This document shows, piece by piece, positions 52,481 through 61,575 of a DNA stretch of 64,000 nt. The notes under the pieces are model-generated. The model saw only the letters and a list, made by a program, of their open reading frames with translations. It made no database searches and had not been told where the DNA came from. The stretch lies in contig JAVBOW010000004.1 in assembly GCA_031550125.1 (NCBI GenBank), forward strand, positions 14,312 to 78,311, given 5' to 3'. A program made the position numbers and the translations under genes. How positions within the stretch are numbered: the stretch's first letter is position 1; each line of letters begins with the position of its first letter. This DNA comes from JAVBOW01 sp031550125. Its GTDB lineage: Bacteria; Bacteroidota; Bacteroidia; Bacteroidales; Rikenellaceae.

Positions 52481-55400
52481 ATGCAGAACAAAGGTGCTAT
52501 CAGGCTGGTAGCCATAGTTTTCGGCTTAGCCTGTCTTTATCAGCTCTCGTTCACGGTAGTCACCCGTAACATCGAGTCCAAAGCGGCCAAATACGCCGCC
52601 GGCGACGGGAACAAAGAGCAGGCCTATCTCGATTCCATCCGCCAGAAGCCGGCCTTAAACCTCGGATTCATCTCTTTCACCTACAAAGAGTGCAAGGAGA
52701 AGGAACTCAACCTCGGCCTCGACCTGAGGGGAGGTATGAACGTAATGCTCGAGATAGACGTGCGCGACGTTGTCAAAGCACTGTCCAACAACAGCAAAGA
52801 CCCTGTCTTCAACCAGGCCCTCACCAAGGCGTCCGAAGCGCAGAAAAGTTCCACAGAAGACTACATCACGCTCTTCGCCAAAGCCTACGCCGAACTTTCG
52901 GGAGGCGCGCCGCTGGCCCTGATATTCAACACCCCCGACCTCAAGGATCAGGTGAGTCCCACCAGCACCAACGAAGAGGTTGTAAAGGTGTTGCGCGCAC
53001 AGGCCGAGAGCGCCATAGCCAACTCCTACAACGTACTTTCGCGCCGTATAGACCGTTTCGGCGTTACGCAGCCCAACATACAGAGGCTCAAAAACTCCGG
53101 TCGCATACTCGTGGAACTTCCCGGCGTTAAGGAACCCGAGCGCGTACGCAAACTGCTGCAAGGCACGGCCAGCCTCGAATTCTGGGCCACTTACGACAAC
53201 CAGACGGTCTACCCGATCCTCGAGCAGGCCGACCGCACCGTAAAACAGCTCCTCGACGCCGAAAAAACCGCAGGAGCGGAAAACGCAGCCGAAGCGGCGC
53301 AACCCGCAGAGCAGGCTCCCGCGCAACCCGACCTGCTCTCGCAGCTCGACTCTTCGGCCCTGGCCACTTCCGACGCCGCCGCGATGAGCGAGAACTATCC
53401 GCTGCTGAGCAAACTGCATCCCGCAGCCGATCCCCGTACAGGGCAACCCCACCAGGGTCCGATAGTGGGTTACGCCGCCGCCTACGACACCACTACTGTA
53501 AATAAATACCTCAACCTGCCTCAGGTAAAGGCCCTCCTCCCGCGCGACATCAGGCTCATGTGGGGCGTCAAGCCTTTCGACGAGGCTGAGAGCCAATACG
53601 AACTTTACGCCATCAAGGTACCCTCCAATGGCAAAGCCCCGCTCGACGGCGGCGCCGTGGTTAACGCCAACGAGGAGTACTCGCAGCACGGCTCCACGGC
53701 AGAGGTGTCGATGGTGATGAACGCCACCGGAGCGCGCGACTGGGCCCGCCTGACGGCCGACAACGTAGGCTCGTGCATAGCCATAGTGCTGGACGGATAC
53801 GTCTACTCCGCCCCCCGCGTAAATCAGGAGATCACCGGCGGACGCTCGCAGATAACCGGCAACTTCACCATACAGGAAGCGCTCGATTTGGCCAACGTAC
53901 TCAAATCGGGTAAGCTCCCCGCTCCCGCCCGCATAGTCCAGGACACCGTGGTAGGCCCGTCGCTCGGACAGGAGTCCATCAACTCGGGCATGTTCTCCTT
54001 CCTGCTGGCATTCGTGCTGGTGATGGTGTACATGTGGCTATTCTATAACAAGGGCGGCCTGATAGCCAACGTGGCGCTGATATGCAACCTGTTCTTCCTC
54101 TTCGGGGTTTTGGCCTCTTTCGGGTTCGTGCTGACGCTGCCCGGTATAGCGGGTATCGTGCTGACGATGGGTATGGCGGTGGACGCCAACGTAATAATTT
54201 ACGAGCGTATCAAGGAAGAACTCCGCTCGGGCAAAGGGCTTAGCCTGTCGATAAAAGAGGGCTTCAGCAACGCCTATTCGGCCATCATAGACGGTAACGT
54301 AACCACGCTCATCACCGGAATCGTGCTGGCGGTGTTCGGTACCGGCCCCGTACAGGGCTTCGCCACCACCCTTATAGTAGGTATTCTCACTTCGCTCTTC
54401 TGCGCCATCTTCATCACCCGCCTGATCATAACCGACGTCATAGGCAAAGATCAGAAGGTTATCCGCTTCTCGCACAAATGGAGCGAAAACTTCCTCAACA
54501 GCACCTCCATCGACTTCATAAAGATCCGCAAGATCACCTATATAGTGTCGGTAGCACTGCTGGTCATAGGCGTCGCCTCGATGGCCACCCGCGGCTTCAA
54601 CTACGGTGTGGACTTTACCGGCGGCCGCGCCTACGTTGTCCGCTTCGACCAGCACACCACGGCCGACCAGGTGCGCGACGCGCTGGCCACGGTGTTCGAC
54701 GACGCCAAGACGGGAAGCGTCGAGGTGAAACAATACGGCTCGGAGGCCCAAAACCAGATGCGTATAGTGACGCAGTATAAATCCGACTCCACCTCGCTCG
54801 AGGCAGGCACGGTGACGGCCGAGATAGACGGCATGCTCTACAAAGCCCTCGGCCCGCTCTTCGCCAACAGCCTTACGGAGCAGGAGTTCCTTACCACTCA
54901 GACCAATCCCTACGGTATCATTTCACTCGACATGGTGGGTTCCACCATATCCAACGAGATCAAGCGCAACTCTATCATAGCGGTAGTGTTCAGCCTGCTG
55001 GCCATAGCGTTGTACATAGCCCTGCGTTTCCGCAAATGGCAATGGGGCCTTGGCGGCGTGGTCTCGCTGGCCCACGACGCCATGCTCACGCTGGGATTGT
55101 TCTCGCTCTTCTACGGCATCCTTCCGTTCAACCTCGAGGTAAACCAGTCGTTCATAGCGGCCATCCTCACCATCATAGGTTACTCAATCAACGACACGGT
55201 GATAATCTTCGACCGTATCCGCGAATATATGCACCTATACCCGAAACGCGACCTTAAAGACAACATCAACAACGCCATAAACAGCACCCTGGCGCGTACG
55301 GTCAACACCGCCGGCACGACGTTGATAGTGCTTATCGCCATCTTCTTCTTCGGCGGCGAGGTTATCCGCGGATTTATCTTCGCGCTGATGTTCGGTATCT

Positions 55401-55492
55401 TCATCGGTACGTTCTCGTCGGTGTTCGTGGCAACGCCTCTGGCTTACGACGCCATCGAGAGGAAGAACAAGAAAGAGTCCTCGAAAAAATAA
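52481..55492 (+). CDS. secDF: Protein translocase subunit SecDF (fused)
   Basis: Uses the proton-motive force to pull Sec substrates out of the membrane. 1003 residues contain SecD then SecF. SecD: first helix, LNLGLDLRGGMNVMLEI (about 72-88), a large periplasmic domain with an Ala/Gln/Glu insert around 260-290, and helices from about 500 with the conserved VDANVIIYERI. SecF: begins near 690, with FNYGVDFTGGRAYVVRF and INDTVIIFDRIRE. About twelve membrane helices in total. A single fused chain is usual in Bacteroidota. Confidence 0.97.
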   Translation: MQNKGAIRLVAIVFGLACLYQLSFTVVTRNIESKAAKYAAGDGNKEQAYLDSIRQKPALNLGFISFTYKECKEKELNLGLDLRGGMNVMLEIDVRDVVKALSNNSKDPVFNQALTKASEAQKSSTEDYITLFAKAYAELSGGAPLALIFNTPDLKDQVSPTSTNEEVVKVLRAQAESAIANSYNVLSRRIDRFGVTQPNIQRLKNSGRILVELPGVKEPERVRKLLQGTASLEFWATYDNQTVYPILEQADRTVKQLLDAEKTAGAENAAEAAQPAEQAPAQPDLLSQLDSSALATSDAAAMSENYPLLSKLHPAADPRTGQPHQGPIVGYAAAYDTTTVNKYLNLPQVKALLPRDIRLMWGVKPFDEAESQYELYAIKVPSNGKAPLDGGAVVNANEEYSQHGSTAEVSMVMNATGARDWARLTADNVGSCIAIVLDGYVYSAPRVNQEITGGRSQITGNFTIQEALDLANVLKSGKLPAPARIVQDTVVGPSLGQESINSGMFSFLLAFVLVMVYMWLFYNKGGLIANVALICNLFFLFGVLASFGFVLTLPGIAGIVLTMGMAVDANVIIYERIKEELRSGKGLSLSIKEGFSNAYSAIIDGNVTTLITGIVLAVFGTGPVQGFATTLIVGILTSLFCAIFITRLIITDVIGKDQKVIRFSHKWSENFLNSTSIDFIKIRKITYIVSVALLVIGVASMATRGFNYGVDFTGGRAYVVRFDQHTTADQVRDALATVFDDAKTGSVEVKQYGSEAQNQMRIVTQYKSDSTSLEAGTVTAEIDGMLYKALGPLFANSLTEQEFLTTQTNPYGIISLDMVGSTISNEIKRNSIIAVVFSLLAIALYIALRFRKWQWGLGGVVSLAHDAMLTLGLFSLFYGILPFNLEVNQSFIAAILTIIGYSINDTVIIFDRIREYMHLYPKRDLKDNINNAINSTLARTVNTAGTTLIVLIAIFFFGGEVIRGFIFALMFGIFIGTFSSVFVATPLAYDAIERKNKKESSKK

Positions 55493-55513
55493 TTTCCGGG
55501 GCGTAACGCCCGC

Positions 55514-55552
55514 GCGGCCCTGCATTTCACGATGCAGGGCCGCTTGTTTTTC
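55514..55552 (+). terminator. Intrinsic terminator after secDF
   Basis: GCGGCCCTGCAT pairs with ATGCAGGGCCGC around a six-base loop, followed by TTGTTTTTC. Confidence 0.92.
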
Positions 55553-55574
55553 AGCGAAATATTATTTAACTTTG
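55543..55574 (+). promoter_or_regulatory. Promoter overlapping the secDF terminator tail
   Basis: CTTG (55543-55546), a 20-base spacer and TAACTTTG (55567-55574) serve the small barrel gene. The -33 box overlaps the terminator's stem end and T run. Confidence 0.6.
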
Positions 55575-55600
55575 ATGTAACGCAAAGCCCAACTTAGATC

Positions 55601-56227
55601 ATGAAAAAAATAATTTTAGCCCTCGCCATCCTGTCCTGCGCCGGATCGCTTCGCGCACAATGGTATTTAGGCGGCGCCGTAGGAGGAAGTTACACCGTCA
55701 CTAAGGACGGCGACGGCAACAACCTCGACGACTGGCGCGCGATATCCATGCTTCCGGAATTCGGATACCATCTCAACGACCGCCTGGCCGTGGGTCTCTC
55801 CGGCGGATTTTCCTACTCCAAGAACAAGATCGCCTTCCCTCAGTCCGCTCTCCTGAACAGGAGCTGGAACGTAACCCCCTATGCGCGTTACGCGCTTGTG
55901 CGCTACAAAAAATTCGACTTGATAGCCAAAGCCGCCGTTTCCGCCGGCCATTGCCTGCAAACCCTGACAGGGCAATCTTCTTACCTCGACCATTATTTTA
56001 CAATTCCGATCGAATACGACCTGTACGGAGCATATGTAACCCCCATGCTCGCCTATAACCTTTCCGGACACCTGATGCTATACACCAACCTCGATTTCGC
56101 CTCGCTGAAATACGAATACCGAAAATACGAGGGTGGAGGCAAGGAATCAGCGATAAGTTTCGGGGCCGACTCCAATTCGGCATTCAACACCGGCGACATA
56201 AACGTCGGTTTCATATACAAATTCTGA
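55601..56227 (+). CDS. Small outer-membrane beta-barrel protein
   Basis: 208 residues with a signal peptide (MKKIILALAILSCAGSLRAQ). The mature part shows alternating strands (WYLGGAVGGSYTV, LAVGLSGGFSYS, TPYARYALVRY, LMLYTNLDFASLKYEYR) and ends in DINVGFIYKF with a C-terminal Phe, the signal for insertion by the BAM machinery. It fits eight-stranded OmpW/OprF-N-type barrels common in Bacteroidota. The ligand or role is unknown. Confidence 0.85.
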   Translation: MKKIILALAILSCAGSLRAQWYLGGAVGGSYTVTKDGDGNNLDDWRAISMLPEFGYHLNDRLAVGLSGGFSYSKNKIAFPQSALLNRSWNVTPYARYALVRYKKFDLIAKAAVSAGHCLQTLTGQSSYLDHYFTIPIEYDLYGAYVTPMLAYNLSGHLMLYTNLDFASLKYEYRKYEGGGKESAISFGADSNSAFNTGDINVGFIYKF

Positions 56228-56248
56228 CCCCAGGGCCATACCGGCATA

Positions 56249-56281
56249 AGCGCGCGCCGTGCCTGCGGCGCGCGCTTTTTG
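56249..56281 (+). terminator. Intrinsic terminator after the small barrel gene
   Basis: AGCGCGCGCCG pairs with CGGCGCGCGCT around a six-base loop, followed by TTTTG. Confidence 0.92.
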
Positions 56282-56343
56282 TTTGCCGCGTGCAGAAATC
56301 CCGATTTTATCATTACCTTTGCTCTTGAGCGTCAGACGACATT

Positions 56344-57114
56344 ATGGATTTCATACACATAACCGTAACGGACATCATAGACATTCTGGTGGTGGCCACC
56401 ATAATGTACTATATCTACAAGTTCACCCGCGGCACGCAGGCCCCGAGCATACTTGCCGGTATAGTCATGATCTATGTACTGTGGGTGGTTGTCAGGGCGC
56501 TGAAGATGGAGTTGCTGTCGGCCATACTCGGACAGATAGTCGGCGTGGGAGTGATAGCCATAATCGTGGTCTTCCAACCGGAGATAAGGCGCTTTTTACA
56601 TATGCTGGGTACCAAGGGCAAGCGCAGCCAGAATTCATTCTTCGGCCGCCTGTTCACGATGGAGGAGTACCGCAACGAACACCTCGAATACGTCCACCCA
56701 ATAGTCAAAGCCTGCTCCGACATGTCGGCCGCCAAAACCGGCGCGCTGATAGTGATCCAGCGCTCCAACGACCTTTCGGTAGTGGCGGAAACGGGGATAA
56801 TACTCGACGCGAGGGTATCCTCGTCGCTGCTCAAGAATATATTCTTCACCAACTCGCCACTGCACGACGGCGCGGTGCTGATAAGCAAAGGACGCATAGT
56901 GGCAGCCAAATGCGTACTGCCGTCCACCGAAACGGAAGTCCCCGTGACGTTCGGCATGAGACACCGCGCGGCGATAGGCATCACCGAGGTCTCCGACGCG
57001 AGGGTTGTGGTGGTTTCGGAAGAGACCGGCAGGATATCCCTGGCCGAGGCCGGCAGGATAGAGACCGACCTGACCCCGGCGCAACTGCAAGCCGGATTGC
57101 TCCGCTCCATGTAG
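56344..57114 (+). CDS. cdaA: Diadenylate cyclase, CdaA type
   Basis: Makes the second messenger c-di-AMP from two ATP. 256 residues: three N-terminal membrane helices (about 8-80) and a DisA_N-type cyclase domain (about 95-230) with the catalytic DGAVLISKG (about 177-185) and RHRAAIG (about 210-216) motifs. A C-terminal helix follows. No CdaR or GlmM gene adjoins it, unlike in Firmicutes. A TACCTTTG box at 56314-56321 gives a leader of about 16 bases. Confidence 0.94.
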   Translation: MDFIHITVTDIIDILVVATIMYYIYKFTRGTQAPSILAGIVMIYVLWVVVRALKMELLSAILGQIVGVGVIAIIVVFQPEIRRFLHMLGTKGKRSQNSFFGRLFTMEEYRNEHLEYVHPIVKACSDMSAAKTGALIVIQRSNDLSVVAETGIILDARVSSSLLKNIFFTNSPLHDGAVLISKGRIVAAKCVLPSTETEVPVTFGMRHRAAIGITEVSDARVVVVSEETGRISLAEAGRIETDLTPAQLQAGLLRSM

Positions 57115-57118
57115 CAAA

Positions 57119-57292
57119 TGCGCATCGCCTGCGGCGTCTTCAGTTCAATTCCTCGCGGACTTCAGTCCGATACGGGTGAAATTCAAACGATAAGCGAAAC
57201 CTGACGCACGCTATGCGCGGCGTCATTATCGCAAAGAGTAGCTTTGCTTGCGCCGCGCATCTTAACGCCAACCTGTTTTTCATACTGATCCC
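57119..57292 (-). repeat. Dispersed intergenic repeat, long copy C
   Basis: On the minus strand it reads GATCAGTATGAAAAACAGG, then TTGGCGTTAAGATGCGCGGCGC, then GCATAGCGTGCGTCAGGTTT, then the inverted repeat CGGACTGAAGTCCG. The order and sequence match 63656-63820 on the plus strand. It fills most of the gap between cdaA and the OmpA gene. Confidence 0.85.
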
Positions 57293-57309
57293 GTATACTT
57301 TACAGGATA

Positions 57310-57360
57310 AATTCAAAGAGGCCGCCTCGAAAGTTGATTTCGAGGCGGCCTCTTTGAATT
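57310..57360. terminator. 23-bp hairpin terminator
   Basis: A perfect 23-bp stem (57310-57332 with 57338-57360) with a five-base loop lies 15 bases past the OmpA-gene stop on its strand. Confidence 0.88.
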
Positions 57361-57375
57361 TGACAATATCGCAGC

Positions 57376-58068
57376 TTACTTCAGCGTGCCTGCGTTCGCC
57401 TGGTCTATCATGGCCTGGTTGGCGGATATGTAGATCTCCACGCGACGATTCTTGGCACGGCCTTCGGCGGTGGCGTTGTCAGCCACGGGCATGTCGTCGG
57501 CTTTTCCTGTCACCGTCATGCGAGGTCCGGACACTCCCTGCGATGCGAGATAGTCGTTGACGGCCTTGGCGCGGGCGGCGGAGAGTTTCTCGTTCGTTGC
57601 GCGTTGTCCTACGTTGTCGGTGTAACCGAAGATGCGTACGTCGGTCTCAGGATTGCCCTGGAGCGACGCCGCGAATTGGCTGAGGGCCGTTTTTGAGTTG
57701 GCGCTCAGGGTGGACGAACCGGTGGCGAAGAGGATACCGCCGTCGAAAGTCACTTTGATGCCCTGAAGTCCGTTGGGATCGGTTACGGTCTCAACCTTGG
57801 CGCCCTGTATCTTGGCCAGTTCGGCCTGCTGCTTGTCCATCTTGCGTCCTATGAGCGCGCCTGCGCCCGCGCCTACGGCGGCGCCTATGCCTGCGCCTAT
57901 GGCCGCGCCTTTACCGCCTCCGGCCAGCGCGCCTATACCTGCGCCCAGGGCGGCTCCGCCGCCTGTGCCGATAAGGGCGCCTTTGCCCGTATTGCTCATG
58001 GAAGAGCATCCTGTCATAAGAAGGGTTGCCACGGCGATCGATGCGATCGAAATCCTTGTTTTTTTCAT
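57376..58068 (-). CDS. OmpA-family lipoprotein with glycine-zipper
   Basis: 230 residues. A lipoprotein signal with SVATLLMTGC-like end (anchor Cys about 21) is followed by a glycine-zipper segment (about 28-75, alternating GAALGAGIGALAGGG), then an OmpA/Pal peptidoglycan-binding domain (about 105-220) with IFGYTDNVGQ, NEKLSAARAKAV and GRAKNRRVEI. The arrangement matches YiaD-type proteins that tie the outer membrane to the cell wall. It lies 41 bases after purA on the same strand. Confidence 0.92.
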   Translation of the reverse strand: MKKTRISIASIAVATLLMTGCSSMSNTGKGALIGTGGGAALGAGIGALAGGGKGAAIGAGIGAAVGAGAGALIGRKMDKQQAELAKIQGAKVETVTDPNGLQGIKVTFDGGILFATGSSTLSANSKTALSQFAASLQGNPETDVRIFGYTDNVGQRATNEKLSAARAKAVNDYLASQGVSGPRMTVTGKADDMPVADNATAEGRAKNRRVEIYISANQAMIDQANAGTLK

Positions 58069-58109
58069 GTTGCTGATGATTTTATTATTAATAATATTTA
58101 AAAATGCCG

Positions 58110-59381
58110 TTATTTACGGACAATGGTTTCTTCACGGTCGGGACCTACGGATATTATCTTTACCGGTACGCCGCACTCTTTCTCCACGAATTCGACGTAT
58201 TGCTTGAAAGCGTCGGGGAAATCCTCCCAGCGGCGTACTTTGTTTATGTCACAGTTCCAGCCCTGGAATATTTTATATACCGGCGACATGCCCGGTTCGT
58301 ACTCATAGGGGAACGAGTTGACCAGATGGCCCTCGGAGTCGCGGTAATCGACACACACCTTAAGGGTGTCGAAAGAGTTGAGTACGTCGGCCTTCATCAT
58401 TATCAGCGACGTTACCCCGTTGATCATCACCGCATATTTGAGAGCCACCATATCGAGCCATCCGCAGCGGCGGGGACGCCCCGTAGTAGACCCGAATTCC
58501 TGGCCCACGGAACGCATTCGTTCGCCGTCGGCGTCGAGCAGCTCGGTAGGGAAAGGACCCGACCCCACGCGGGTGCAATAGGCCTTGAATATGCCGTAGA
58601 CCTCGCCCAGGCGGTTGGGCGCTACGCCCAGGCCGGTACACGCGCCTGCGCAAACCGTATTGGACGAGGTGACGAAAGGATAGGTGCCGAAATCTATGTC
58701 GAGCAGCGACCCCTGCGCCCCTTCGGCCAGTATGCTGCGGCCTGCGTCCACATAATCGTTCACCGTCTGCTCGCTGTTTATGAAATTGAAGCGGCGGAGC
58801 GACTCTATCCCGGCGAACCATTCCTGTTCGTATTCCGAGACATCGAATTTGAAATCCGTCATACGGAGCATGCCCAGGTGCTTATCTTTGAGCGCGTTGT
58901 AGCGACCCATGAAATCCACAGACTCTATATCTCCGACCCTCAGTCCGTTGCGACCGGTCTTGTCCATATAGGTGGGACCTATGCCCTTGAGCGTGGAGCC
59001 TATCTTGGCCCCTCCCTTGGCGGCCTCGGAAGCGGCGTCGAGGATACGGTGCGTGGGCAGGATCAGGTGCGCCTTACGCGATATGAACAGCTTGCCCTGC
59101 ACCTTATGGCCGGCCCCTTCGAGCATGGCTATCTCCTTTGCCAGGATAACCGGATCGATAACAACCCCGTTGCCGATTATATTCACCGAGCCTTCGCGGA
59201 AAATACCCGAGGGAATGGTGTGAAGCACGAATTTATGCCCGCCGAAATGGAGCGAGTGGCCTGCGTTCGGCCCTCCCTGAAAGCGAGCGACGACATCGTA
59301 ACCGGGCGTAAGCACGTCCACGACTTTGCCTTTCCCCTCGTCGCCCCATTGGAGGCCTAAAACTACATCTACTTTTTTCAT
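58110..59381 (-). CDS. purA: Adenylosuccinate synthetase
   Basis: Joins IMP and aspartate with GTP in AMP synthesis. 423 residues with the catalytic P-loop LGLQWGDEGKGK (about 8-19), RFQGGPNAGHS, the GSTLKGIGPTYMDK IMP site, EGAQGSLLDID and the VGSGPFPTE and TTGRPRRCGW segments. All expected motifs are present. The ATG at 59381 is used; one more upstream codon is a TTG. A TAACTTTG box (59415-59408) and an ATTG about 18 bases upstream (59437-59434) may be its promoter. Confidence 0.97.
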   Translation of the reverse strand: MKKVDVVLGLQWGDEGKGKVVDVLTPGYDVVARFQGGPNAGHSLHFGGHKFVLHTIPSGIFREGSVNIIGNGVVIDPVILAKEIAMLEGAGHKVQGKLFISRKAHLILPTHRILDAASEAAKGGAKIGSTLKGIGPTYMDKTGRNGLRVGDIESVDFMGRYNALKDKHLGMLRMTDFKFDVSEYEQEWFAGIESLRRFNFINSEQTVNDYVDAGRSILAEGAQGSLLDIDFGTYPFVTSSNTVCAGACTGLGVAPNRLGEVYGIFKAYCTRVGSGPFPTELLDADGERMRSVGQEFGSTTGRPRRCGWLDMVALKYAVMINGVTSLIMMKADVLNSFDTLKVCVDYRDSEGHLVNSFPYEYEPGMSPVYKIFQGWNCDINKVRRWEDFPDAFKQYVEFVEKECGVPVKIISVGPDREETIVRK

Positions 59382-59544
59382 CAATATTTATTATGCGCAA
59401 ATCAGGCCAAAGTTACCTCATTTTTTCAGAACTCAATCCACGCGGGAGAGAAATTTATGTTCCGGCCCCATAACTTCGGGCAATAATTACGTCCTTTTGC
59501 TGTTTTTGCTTATATTAGCGGGCTGTTTTTCCGATATGACAAGA

Positions 59545-61527
59545 ATGCGAAAACTTCTCTTTGCCTCCATACTCGCCATGTTGTGGCTCGTCCCTGCGGC
59601 CAACGCCCAACTCAACAAAGCCTTTTTCTACTATATGGGGCGTGAATTGCTGATAGACAACCGCTACCGCGAGGCTATCGAGACGCTCAACATTCTCATA
59701 AAGGTCGATCCGGACGCCCACGAGGCATACTTTCTGCGAGGCATAGCAAAATACAACCTCGACGACCTGCTGGGGGCGGAAGCCGATTTCACCAACGCCA
59801 TAAAGAAAAACCCCGTCTACACCACCGCCTATCAGTTCCGCGCCATAACGCGTACGCGCCTGGGGAATTATGACGACGCGCTCGCCGATTTCAAGGAGGC
59901 CATAGAGCTGCGCCCCGACCTTCCTAACCCATATTACAGCCGCGGAGTGACCTACCTGCTGAGCCAGCAGTTCGAGGACGCGATAAAGGATTTCAACATG
60001 TTCATCCGGCAGGAGGGCCGCGTGGCCGAGGCGTATATAAACCGCGGCACGAGCTACCTCTACCTGAAAGACACCGTGAGCGCCTACGCCGATTTCAACA
60101 ACGCCATACGCACCAACCGCGAAGATCCGGAAGGCTACTCGCGCCGCGGGGCGCTCTACATGAAACAGGGACGATTAGACGAGGCCATGGCCGATTTCGA
60201 CAAATCAATAGCGTGCGACAGCACCTACATCCCGCCCTACTTCAATCGCGCCATACTGTACTCCTCCACCCTGCGTCCGGTTAAGGCGCTGGCCGACCTC
60301 GACCGCGTCATACAACTCGACTCCACCAGCTCGCTGGCCTACTTCAACAGGGCTATAGTCCGCTCCCAGATAGGCGATTACAACCGCGCACTGGACGACT
60401 ACAACAAAGTGGCGCTCTATTCGCCGGGCAACGTGCTGGTCTATTACAACCGCGCCGGACTCTACTCGCAGATAGGCGAAATAGAAAAAGCCGTAAAGGA
60501 TTATTCCAAAGCCATAGAACTATATCCCGACTTTGCTAACGCCTATCTCAACCGCTCGTCGCTGCGCTACCTGCTGAAGGATACTAAAGGCGCGCGCGAA
60601 GACCGCCAGACGGCCGACCGCAAAATAGCCGAATACCGCAACAAATTATCCGACAGCACGTTTTCCGCCTGGGCCGACACCTCGCGGCAGTTCAACCGAC
60701 TGCTATCGTTCGACGCCAAGATGGCCGGCGCGGGCTTCGGCCGCATAAATTACGAGGCCAACCCCATAACGCTCAAGCCGCTCTACCGTTTCACCTTCAT
60801 GAATCCCGACACCACGCACACTATCGACCCCAAGCGATACTACGTGCAGAAATCGGAGGACTTCCGCAAGGAGATAGGCACCTCGTCGCTGACGCTTACC
60901 TGCCGTCCGTGCGACATGACGCCCGACTCGCTTATGGCGATCGATATGCGCCTGGCCGGAGAGTTGGCCGCCGACCCAGACAACTGGAAAACGCTCTTCG
61001 AGAGGGGAATCAGCCAATCGCTCATACGCCAATACACCAATTCGATAGGCTTTTACGAGGCGGCCGTCAAACGCAATCCGTCAAACCCGTTCCTCTATAT
61101 CAACCTGAGCGCTACGCGCAGCGAGATGATCGACTTCGTTTCGTCCATAAGCAACGGATACCAGCGCATATCGGTGGACAGCGACCCCGCAAGCCGCCTC
61201 AAAGGGGCCGGTAAAAGCGTCTACAATTACGACGAAGCCATAGGAGAGCTAAACAAGGCGGCCAAGCTGATGCCTGAATTCGCATACATATATTATAACC
61301 GCGCCGGCCTGCTGGCACTCTCGGGCAACCTGCCCGAAGCGTTCGACGACTACACCCGGGCCATAGAGCTGCATCCAGGCTTTGCCGAGGCTTACTACAA
61401 CCGCGGGCTGGTGCAGATATTCCTGGGTGACACGCGCAAAGGCTGCCTCGACGTGAGCAAAGCGGGCGAGCTGGGGATAAAAGAGGCCTACACGGTGCTG
61501 AAACGTTACGCCCAGCCGGAACATTAG
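59545..61527 (+). CDS. Exported TPR protein
   Basis: 660 residues with a signal peptide (MRKLLFASILAMLWLVPAANA). Ten or so tetratricopeptide repeats fill about 20-350 (for example AYFLRGIAKYNLDDLLGAEA). A non-TPR section (about 375-475) with FDAKMAGAGFGRINYEANPI and LTCRPCDMTPDSLM follows, then three or more TPRs to the end (AEAYYNRGLVQIFLGDTRKG). Probably a periplasmic scaffold; partners unknown. An ATG at 59536 is also in frame. It is divergent from purA. Confidence 0.85.
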   Translation: MRKLLFASILAMLWLVPAANAQLNKAFFYYMGRELLIDNRYREAIETLNILIKVDPDAHEAYFLRGIAKYNLDDLLGAEADFTNAIKKNPVYTTAYQFRAITRTRLGNYDDALADFKEAIELRPDLPNPYYSRGVTYLLSQQFEDAIKDFNMFIRQEGRVAEAYINRGTSYLYLKDTVSAYADFNNAIRTNREDPEGYSRRGALYMKQGRLDEAMADFDKSIACDSTYIPPYFNRAILYSSTLRPVKALADLDRVIQLDSTSSLAYFNRAIVRSQIGDYNRALDDYNKVALYSPGNVLVYYNRAGLYSQIGEIEKAVKDYSKAIELYPDFANAYLNRSSLRYLLKDTKGAREDRQTADRKIAEYRNKLSDSTFSAWADTSRQFNRLLSFDAKMAGAGFGRINYEANPITLKPLYRFTFMNPDTTHTIDPKRYYVQKSEDFRKEIGTSSLTLTCRPCDMTPDSLMAIDMRLAGELAADPDNWKTLFERGISQSLIRQYTNSIGFYEAAVKRNPSNPFLYINLSATRSEMIDFVSSISNGYQRISVDSDPASRLKGAGKSVYNYDEAIGELNKAAKLMPEFAYIYYNRAGLLALSGNLPEAFDDYTRAIELHPGFAEAYYNRGLVQIFLGDTRKGCLDVSKAGELGIKEAYTVLKRYAQPEH

Positions 61528-61575
61528 AGCAATACATAACTTCAAACCCGAATACCCACAACTTAATGTAATCAA

